NCBI RefSeq assembly: GCF_013149805.1
Contig: NZ_JABEZT010000001.1
Span: 248,001 to 312,000 of the forward strand
Reading direction: 5' to 3'
Length of the DNA stretch: 64,000 nucleotides
DNA from: Isoptericola chiayiensis
Lineage (GTDB): Bacteria > Actinomycetota > Actinomycetes > Actinomycetales > Cellulomonadaceae
Part shown: one piece after another, positions 58,827 to 64,000 of the stretch
How positions within the stretch are numbered: the stretch's first letter is position 1
Layout: the number at the start of each line of letters is the position of its first letter
Notes under the pieces: model-generated
Seen by the model: the letters and a program-made list of their open reading frames with translations, nothing else
Told to the model about the DNA's origin: nothing
The model's database searches: none
Position numbers and translations under genes: made by a program

Positions 58827-58873
58827 CGCACGTTCGCACGCACCCGCGCGCACCACCTACAGGAGTGTCCTTC

Positions 58874-60169
58874 GTGACAACCTTGACCCCCCCGAACGAC
58901 GCGTCGACCACCGAGGACCCGACCGGCTTCACCGCCCTCGAGTCCGGGGTCCGCAGCTACTCGCGCGCCTGGCCGGTCGTGTTCGACCGTGCGGTCGGTG
59001 CCACCGTCTACACCGAGGACGGCGACGCCTACCTGGACTTCTTCGCCGGCGCCGGGTCCCTCAACTACGGGCACAACAACCCCGTGCTGAAGAAGGTCCT
59101 GATCGACTACCTCGCCGACGACCGCATGGTGCACTCGCTCGACATGTTCACCACGGCCCGTCGCGACTTCCTCGAGACGTTCCACTCGCTGATCCTGGAG
59201 CCGCGCGGGCTCGACCACAAGGTCGTCTTCCCCGGCCCCGGTGGCGCGAACTCCGTCGAGGCCGCGCTGAAGCTGGCCCGCAAGGTCACCGGTCGCGAGT
59301 CGGTCATCAACTTCACCAACGCGTTCCACGGCATGACGCTCGGCGCGCTGTCCGTCACCGGCAACTCGATGAAGCGTGGCGGTGCCGGCATCCCGCTCGT
59401 GCACGCCACGCCCATGCCGTACGACGACTACTTCAACGGTGACGTCGACGACTTCCAGTACTTCCGGCGGATGCTCGAGGACGGCGGTTCCGGCCTCAAC
59501 GAGCCGGCCGCCGTCATCGTCGAGACGGTGCAGGGCGAGGGCGGCATCAACGCCGCGCGCGCCGAGTGGCTGCGCAGCCTCGCCGAGCTCTGCAAGGAGC
59601 ACGGCATCCTGCTCATCCTCGACGACATCCAGATGGGCTGCGGCCGCACGGGCGGGTTCTTCTCGTTCGAGGAGGCCGGCATCAACCCGGACATCATCTG
59701 CCTGTCGAAGTCGATCTCCGGCTACGGCTTGCCGATGGCCATCACCCTGGTCCGTCCCGAGCTGGACGTCTGGGAGCCCGGCGAGCACAACGGCACCTTC
59801 CGCGGTCTCGCCCCGGCGTTCGCCACGGCGGCCGAGGCCATCCGCACCTACTGGTCGGACGACACGCTCGAGAAGGAGATCCTCGCCAAGGGCCTGCTGA
59901 TCGAGGCCCACTTCAACGGTCTCGTGTCGCGCTACCCGGAGCTCGGTCTCGTGAACAAGGGCCGCGGCCTGGCCCGCGGCCTGCAGATGCCCTCGGGCGA
60001 GCTCGCCGACAAGGTGACCACCGGCGCGTTCGAGCGCGGGCTGCTCGTCGAGACCTCCGGTCCCGAGAGCGAGGTCGTCAAGCTCCTGCCGCCGCTGACC
60101 ATCACCGAGGACGAGCTCCGCAAGGGCCTGGCCATCATCGACGAGGCGCTCGCCGCCGCCGTCGCCTGA
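58874..60169 (+). CDS. ectB: Diaminobutyrate--2-oxoglutarate transaminase
   Basis: A 431-residue class III PLP aminotransferase that converts aspartate semialdehyde to L-2,4-diaminobutyrate with glutamate, the first step of ectoine synthesis. Seen: [51 protein letters not shown] (PLP phosphate region, 121-137), [14 protein letters not shown], the [14 protein letters not shown] acidic motif at 247-260 and the Schiff-base lysine K279 in [10 protein letters not shown]. The length is normal for EctB. AGGAG lies eight bases before the GTG. Confidence 0.95.
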   Translation: MTTLTPPNDASTTEDPTGFTALESGVRSYSRAWPVVFDRAVGATVYTEDGDAYLDFFAGAGSLNYGHNNPVLKKVLIDYLADDRMVHSLDMFTTARRDFLETFHSLILEPRGLDHKVVFPGPGGANSVEAALKLARKVTGRESVINFTNAFHGMTLGALSVTGNSMKRGGAGIPLVHATPMPYDDYFNGDVDDFQYFRRMLEDGGSGLNEPAAVIVETVQGEGGINAARAEWLRSLAELCKEHGILLILDDIQMGCGRTGGFFSFEEAGINPDIICLSKSISGYGLPMAITLVRPELDVWEPGEHNGTFRGLAPAFATAAEAIRTYWSDDTLEKEILAKGLLIEAHFNGLVSRYPELGLVNKGRGLARGLQMPSGELADKVTTGAFERGLLVETSGPESEVVKLLPPLTITEDELRKGLAIIDEALAAAVA

Positions 60170-60213
60170 GACCTGCGCCACCGCGAGCACCCCCACGACC
60201 TGAGGAGACACGC

Positions 60214-60636
60214 ATGATCGTCCGCAGCCTCGACGAGATCACCGACACCGAAGCCGACATCAAGAGCGAGAACTGGCGCTCCAAGCGCATCATCCTCGCC
60301 AAGGAGGGTGTCGGGTTCTCGGTGCACGAGACCACGCTGTATGCGGGGACCGACAACTTCTTCTGGTACGCCAACCACATCGAGGCCGTCTTCATCACCT
60401 CCGGCGAGGGCGAGATCGAGGACCTGGCCACCGGTGAGGTGCACGAGCTCAAGCCGGGCACGCTGTACCTGCTCAACGACCACGACAAGCACAAGGTGCG
60501 GCCCAAGACCGACATCACGTGCGTGTGCGTGTTCAACCCGCCGGTCACCGGCCGCGAGGTGCACGACGAGAACGGCGTGTACCCGCTGATCACCGAGCCG
60601 GAGACCAGCACCGAGCCGCAGGCTGCGGCCGGCTGA
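60214..60636 (+). CDS. ectC: L-ectoine synthase
   Basis: A 140-residue cupin that cyclises N-gamma-acetyldiaminobutyrate to ectoine. It begins MIVRSLDEI and has [26 protein letters not shown], the metal- and substrate-binding [35 protein letters not shown] and the [22 protein letters not shown] end, all characteristic of EctC. TGAGGAG precedes the ATG. It closes the operon and is followed by a 22-bp hairpin. No ectD follows, so this locus would give ectoine rather than hydroxyectoine. Confidence 0.95.
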   Translation: MIVRSLDEITDTEADIKSENWRSKRIILAKEGVGFSVHETTLYAGTDNFFWYANHIEAVFITSGEGEIEDLATGEVHELKPGTLYLLNDHDKHKVRPKTDITCVCVFNPPVTGREVHDENGVYPLITEPETSTEPQAAAG

Positions 60637-60649
60637 CGGCACCTTCCCG

Positions 60650-60709
60650 CGAGGACGACCCCCGCGGTCCGCGATCGACTGTCGGTCCGGACCGCGGGGG
60701 TCGTCCTCG
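60650..60709 (+). terminator. Bidirectional terminator between ectC and ilvA
   Basis: A perfect 22-bp stem (60650-60671 with 60688-60709) with a 16-base loop, 13 bases after the ectC stop and two bases from the convergent ilvA stop. Confidence 0.9.
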
Positions 60710-60711
60710 TC

Positions 60712-61932
60712 TCAGGTCAGGTGGTAGCCGTCACGCCGCAGGCGCTCCAGCACGCGGGCGCAGTGGTCCGGCCCCTCGGTCTCGAGCTGCAGGGTGACCA
60801 GCACCTCGGACACCTCGAGCGTGGTGTCGGTGCGGCGGTGGTCGACACGCACGATGTTGCCCTCGGCCGCGGCGACCGAGTCCAGCAGGGAGGCCAGGGC
60901 CCCGGGCTCGTCGTCGAGCCGGACCGAGATCTGCAGGTAGCGCCCGGCGGCCACCAGACCGTGCTGGATGACGCGCTGCAGGAGCAGCGGGTCGATGTTG
61001 CCTCCGGTCAGGACGGGCACGACCGTCCCCGCGAACAGGCCCTGGGCGGCGACCACGGCGGCGACGGCGGCGACACCGGCGGGCTCGACCACCTGCTTCG
61101 CACGCTCCGCGACGAGCAGCAGGGCCCGGGAGATCTCCGCCTCGGACACGGTGCGCACCTCGACGCCGAGGCGGTGCAGCACCTCGAAGGGGACCTCGCC
61201 GGGCGTCCCGACGGCGATCCCGTCGGCCATCGTCGACCCGAGCTGACCGGGCACCGGCTTGCCGGCCGCGAGCGAGGCCGGGTAGGCGGCCGCAGACGCC
61301 GCCTGGACACCGACGACGCGGACGTGCGGCGCCGCCTCGGCGAGCACCGTGGCGATCCCGGCCACGAGGCCACCGCCACCGAGCGGCACGACGACCGTGC
61401 CGACGTCGGGCACCTGCTCGAGGATCTCCAGCGCCACCGTCCCCTGCCCGGCCACGACGTCGGCGTGGTCGAACGGGTGCACGAGGACCTGGCCGGTGCG
61501 CGCCGACTCGGAGCGTGCGGCGGCGAGCGCCTCATCGACGCTGGTGCCGACCTGGCGCACCTCGGCGCCGTACCCCCGGGTGGCCTGCAGCTTGGGCACC
61601 GAGGCTCCCTGCGGCATGTACACGACGGCGGGGATGTCGAGCTGCTGGGCGGCGAGGGCCACGCCCTGGGCGTGGTTGCCGGCCGAGGCGGCGATGACGC
61701 CGCGCTGCTGCTCCTCGGGCGTCAGCCGCGCGAGGCGCGTGTAGGCGCCACGGATCTTGAACGACCCGGCGCGTTGGAGGTTCTCGCACTTGAGGACGAC
61801 GTCGGTACCCGTGAGCTGCGTCAGCGCCCGGAACGGCAGCACGGGTGTCCGTGTCACCACCGGCTCCAGCAGGGTGGCGGCAGCCCTGACGTCGTCGAGC
61901 GTCACGCGGTCCAGCGGGGTCGGAAGATTCAC
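60712..61932 (-). CDS. ilvA: Threonine ammonia-lyase
   Basis: A 406-residue fold-type II PLP enzyme that deaminates threonine to 2-oxobutyrate. The PLP lysine is K59 in AGSFKIRGAY. ASAGNHAQGVALAAQ binds the substrate carboxylate, and the phosphate loop is PLGGGGLVAGIA. A single C-terminal ACT domain (about 325-406, YLQISVRLDDEPGALASLLDSVA) follows. One ACT domain and this length match the catabolic/TdcB-like actinobacterial type; it may still supply isoleucine synthesis. A CATACT -10-like box lies six bases before the GTG, so the transcript may be leaderless. Confidence 0.92.
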   Translation of the reverse strand: MNLPTPLDRVTLDDVRAAATLLEPVVTRTPVLPFRALTQLTGTDVVLKCENLQRAGSFKIRGAYTRLARLTPEEQQRGVIAASAGNHAQGVALAAQQLDIPAVVYMPQGASVPKLQATRGYGAEVRQVGTSVDEALAAARSESARTGQVLVHPFDHADVVAGQGTVALEILEQVPDVGTVVVPLGGGGLVAGIATVLAEAAPHVRVVGVQAASAAAYPASLAAGKPVPGQLGSTMADGIAVGTPGEVPFEVLHRLGVEVRTVSEAEISRALLLVAERAKQVVEPAGVAAVAAVVAAQGLFAGTVVPVLTGGNIDPLLLQRVIQHGLVAAGRYLQISVRLDDEPGALASLLDSVAAAEGNIVRVDHRRTDTTLEVSEVLVTLQLETEGPDHCARVLERLRRDGYHLT

Positions 61933-61976
61933 CCGCCCAGTATGGGGCGTCGGGCCGGTACGACCGAACCGGCGGT

Positions 61977-63239
61977 TCAGCGGTCCGGGGTCTCGCCGCG
62001 GGTCCGCGGGTCCTCGCCGCGTCCGGCGTCGGTGCCGGGCGCCGCGGTCCCGGGTGCTGCGGCGTCGTCCGAGCCGGAGCGGTGGGTCCACAGCAGGGTG
62101 CCCGGCAGGTCGGCGAACGAGGGTCGCCGTCGCAGCAGCGGCACGTGGTCGTCGGTGCCGAGCTCGGGGAACTTGTCGTGGCCGTGCAGGTACTGGATGA
62201 CGGTGTTCAGGACGGCGGCGAGGGGCACGGCGAACAGCGCCCCGATCAGGCCTGCCGCCAGGCTCCCGGCGGCCACCACGAGCACCACGGCGACGGGGTG
62301 CAGCGAGACGGCGTGACCCATGAGGAACGGCTGCAGGATGTGGCTCTCGGCCTGCTGGACGAACAGGACGATGCCGAGCATGATCAGCGCCGCGATCCAG
62401 CCCTCGGCGACCAGCACCACGGCCGTGGCGATGGCGCCGGTGACGATGGCGCCCAGGATCGGGATGAACGAGCCGACGAAGACGAGGATGCCGATCGGGA
62501 TGGCCAGCGCGGGCACGAAGAATGCCGCACCGACACCGATGCCGATCGCGTCGACGAGGGCCACGAGGATCTGGGTGCGCACGTAGGACGACAGGGTGAC
62601 CATGCCGCGCCGGCCGGCCTGGTGCACGGTCTCGCGGGCGGCGACCGGCAGCAGGTTGACCACCCAGGTCCAGATGCTGCGGCCGTCCTGCAGGAAGAAG
62701 ATCAGGCAGAAGATCGCGATGATGATGCCGACGAGGACGTGCCCGACGGTCGTCGCCGCACCGAGCGCCCCGGTGATGAGCGTGGAGCTCTGGTCGGAGG
62801 CCCAGTCCTGGGCCTGCTGGCCGACGTTCTCCAGCGTGGCGGTGTCCAGTCCTAGCGGGCCGTCGGACAGCCAGGCGAGGAACTCCTCGAACCCGGCGAC
62901 GGCCTGGTCCCACAGGTCCTGGAACCCGGAGACGATCGACTGCCCGGCGAGGACGATCAGGCCCGTGACGAACGCGATCAGCCCGAGGATCGAGATCGCG
63001 CTCGCCACGCCCCGGTTGACGCCCCAGCGTTGGAGGGTGACGCGCACGGGCCGCAGCAGGACGGTGATGAGCAGGGCGATCGCGACCGGGACCGCGATGG
63101 TCTTGAGCTGACTGAGCAGCCAGACGAGCCCCGCCACGCCGGCGGCGATGAGCAGCAGCCGCCACGACCACGCGGCCGCGCCCCGCACGCTGAGCGGGAC
63201 GGTGTCCGCCCCGCTGATCCGACCCCGCTCGCTGTTCAC
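61977..63239 (-). CDS. AI-2E family transporter
   Basis: A 420-residue polytopic membrane protein of the AI-2E (PerM/TqsA) family. It has helix pairs at about 25-68 and 80-105, a soluble region (about 105-165), then helices from 165 to 355. LVDAIGIGVGAAFFVPALAIPIGILVFVGSFIPILGAIVTGAIATAVVL and the QQAESHILQPFLMGHAVSLHPVAVVL segment are the family core. Some members export autoinducer 2, others act as ion/proton antiporters. The last ~65 residues form a Pro/Asp-rich cytosolic tail. The GTG lies seven bases after a TAGTCT box. Confidence 0.88.
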   Translation of the reverse strand: MNSERGRISGADTVPLSVRGAAAWSWRLLLIAAGVAGLVWLLSQLKTIAVPVAIALLITVLLRPVRVTLQRWGVNRGVASAISILGLIAFVTGLIVLAGQSIVSGFQDLWDQAVAGFEEFLAWLSDGPLGLDTATLENVGQQAQDWASDQSSTLITGALGAATTVGHVLVGIIIAIFCLIFFLQDGRSIWTWVVNLLPVAARETVHQAGRRGMVTLSSYVRTQILVALVDAIGIGVGAAFFVPALAIPIGILVFVGSFIPILGAIVTGAIATAVVLVAEGWIAALIMLGIVLFVQQAESHILQPFLMGHAVSLHPVAVVLVVAAGSLAAGLIGALFAVPLAAVLNTVIQYLHGHDKFPELGTDDHVPLLRRRPSFADLPGTLLWTHRSGSDDAAAPGTAAPGTDAGRGEDPRTRGETPDR

Positions 63240-63246
63240 GGGCCCC

Positions 63247-63252
63247 AGACTA
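63247..63252 (-). promoter_or_regulatory. Probable -10 box of the AI-2E transporter gene
   Basis: TAGTCT on the minus strand ends seven bases before the GTG at 63239, with no Shine-Dalgarno sequence. Confidence 0.4.
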
Positions 63253-63266
63253 GGGTCCTGGTCAGG

Positions 63267-63884
63267 TCATCGCCCGTCGTCGTGCAGCCGCCGGCGCTGC
63301 GGGTAGGGCGTCTCGCCCCGTTCGAGCATCTCGACGAAGCGCGCGGCGTTGCGCACGCGGGCGTCGTCGGTGCGCAGGGTCACGAGGCGGTGCAGGATCG
63401 CGTACCGGTTGCGTGCCGTGAGCCGGTCCCACGCGGCGGTCGCCCGCGGGCTGTCGGCGAGCACGGCGGCCAGCTCGGGCGGGATCTCGATGGAGGCAGG
63501 GCCGGCGTAGGCGGCGTCCCAGCGGCCGTCCTGCCGGGCGCGGTCGATCTCGGCCTGCCCGCGGGGGCGCATGCGCCCCTGGTCGACGAGCCGGCCCACG
63601 ATCTCGCGGTTGCGCAGGGACCAGGTGCTGCGCGGGCGCCGCGGGCTGAAACGCTGCAGCGTCGTGTCGGCGTCACGGCGTCGTGCCTGACCGTCGATCC
63701 AGCCGCTGCACAGGGCCTCCTCGAGCGCCTCGTCGCGTCGCAGCGTGGTGGGCGCGTCGTCACGCCCCTTGCGGGCGAGCACGAGCCACACGCCGCCGTG
63801 CGCGGAGTCCTCGTGGTCGTCGAGCCAGGATCGCCAGGCTGCGGCGTCGGGGAGCAGGAGGGGGTCGTCCGATGGGGTCGCCAT
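63267..63884 (-). CDS. YdeI/OmpD-associated family protein
   Basis: A 205-residue protein of the YdeI/OmpD-associated (DUF1905-related) family. The N-terminal domain has LLLPDAAAWRSWLDDHEDSAHGGVWLVLARKG, EALEEALCSGWIDGQARRRDADTTLQRFSPRRPRSTWSLRN, and the C-terminal helical part ends DDARVRNAARFVEMLERGETPYPQ. These blocks are strongly conserved in the family, whose biochemical role is unsettled despite a reported link to peptide resistance in Salmonella. A TACGGT box lies six bases before the ATG. From here to the window end (63885-64000) I see no supportable gene. Confidence 0.85.
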   Translation of the reverse strand: MATPSDDPLLLPDAAAWRSWLDDHEDSAHGGVWLVLARKGRDDAPTTLRRDEALEEALCSGWIDGQARRRDADTTLQRFSPRRPRSTWSLRNREIVGRLVDQGRMRPRGQAEIDRARQDGRWDAAYAGPASIEIPPELAAVLADSPRATAAWDRLTARNRYAILHRLVTLRTDDARVRNAARFVEMLERGETPYPQRRRLHDDGR

Positions 63885-63890
63885 GCTCCG

Positions 63891-63896
63891 ACCGTA
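63891..63896 (-). promoter_or_regulatory. Probable -10 box of the YdeI-family gene
   Basis: TACGGT on the minus strand, six bases before the ATG at 63884, without a ribosome-binding sequence. Confidence 0.35.
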
Positions 63897-64000
63897 CCCA
63901 TCGGCGCCGACACGCCGGGCAGCACGACCCGTCGAACGGGTGCGTCGCCGCTCCCGGACCGGCAGACTTGCCGCGACCGCCGTCGTCGTCCACCGGGAGC

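Noticed and set aside
63885-64000. Further gene at the window end
   Set aside because: The minus-strand frame at 63760-63993 is Arg/Ala-rich and mostly overlaps the YdeI-family gene out of frame; nothing supports it.

Overview
This window is GC-rich, densely coding chromosomal DNA from an actinomycete. Markers of the phylum include WhiB1- and WhiB2-type proteins, a mycothiol S-conjugate amidase, HemQ with an actinobacterial (coproporphyrin-type) ferrochelatase, two LytR-CpsA-Psr (LCP) proteins and a PdtaS-type kinase. A complete cellobiose uptake operon with its own CebR-type repressor, ectoine synthesis genes and the absence of mycolic-acid genes suggest a free-living, plant-matter-degrading member of the Micrococcales (Cellulomonas/Promicromonospora relatives). 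The genus cannot be fixed from sequence alone. I saw no rRNA, tRNA, insertion sequence, prophage or CRISPR-Cas genes.

Layout. 1-7.9 kb: envelope glycan and developmental genes (inactive-looking metallopeptidase, DUF5719 protein, large membrane glycosyltransferase, whiB2, TIGR03089 protein, UDP-glucose dehydrogenase). 8-17.5 kb: a secreted PGRP amidase, two LCP ligases, purE-purK, a GtrA protein and an OmpR-type two-component pair. From memory, parts of this order resemble the Mycobacterium tuberculosis Rv3259-Rv3277 region. 17.6-28.6 kb: a NarL-type two-component pair, a membrane protein, an ABC transporter of the FtsX/MacB class and a 1304-residue FtsK/SpoIIIE ATPase of the type VII secretion kind without visible partners. 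28.8-31.9 kb: whiB1 next to pdtaS, as in mycobacteria. 32-38.4 kb: cebEFG-bglC-cebR. 38.5-45.9 kb: acyltransferase, patatin phospholipase, PutA, a PrmC-like methyltransferase and a TspO-related protein. 45.9-53.5 kb: hemQ-cpfC, an uncharacterised S1/coiled-coil protein, a DUF4239 protein, glycerate kinase, a MarR regulator and a short Z-prenyl synthase. 53.7-58 kb: trhA, nitrilase-family hydrolase, mca, DUF4307, greA (an order like Rv1080c-Rv1086). 58.2-64 kb: ectABC, threonine ammonia-lyase, an AI-2E family transporter and a YdeI-family protein.

How the genes work together. CebE binds cello-oligosaccharides, CebFG import them (the ATPase is not in this window), BglC hydrolyses them and CebR probably represses through AGCGCT-centred boxes upstream of cebE. 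HemQ and CpfC perform late steps of the coproporphyrin-dependent heme route. EctABC make ectoine.

The most unusual signal is not a gene. Four loci (24516-24590, 28577-28835, 42491-42560, 54551-54691) carry arrays of a unit containing CCGCGAG(A/G)T(A/C)G, repeated with an almost exact 20-bp period in one orientation and then mirrored with the same period in the other. Three arrays are intergenic. The fourth lies in frame inside putA and encodes the linker between its two enzymes, with the same DNA motif read in three phases.
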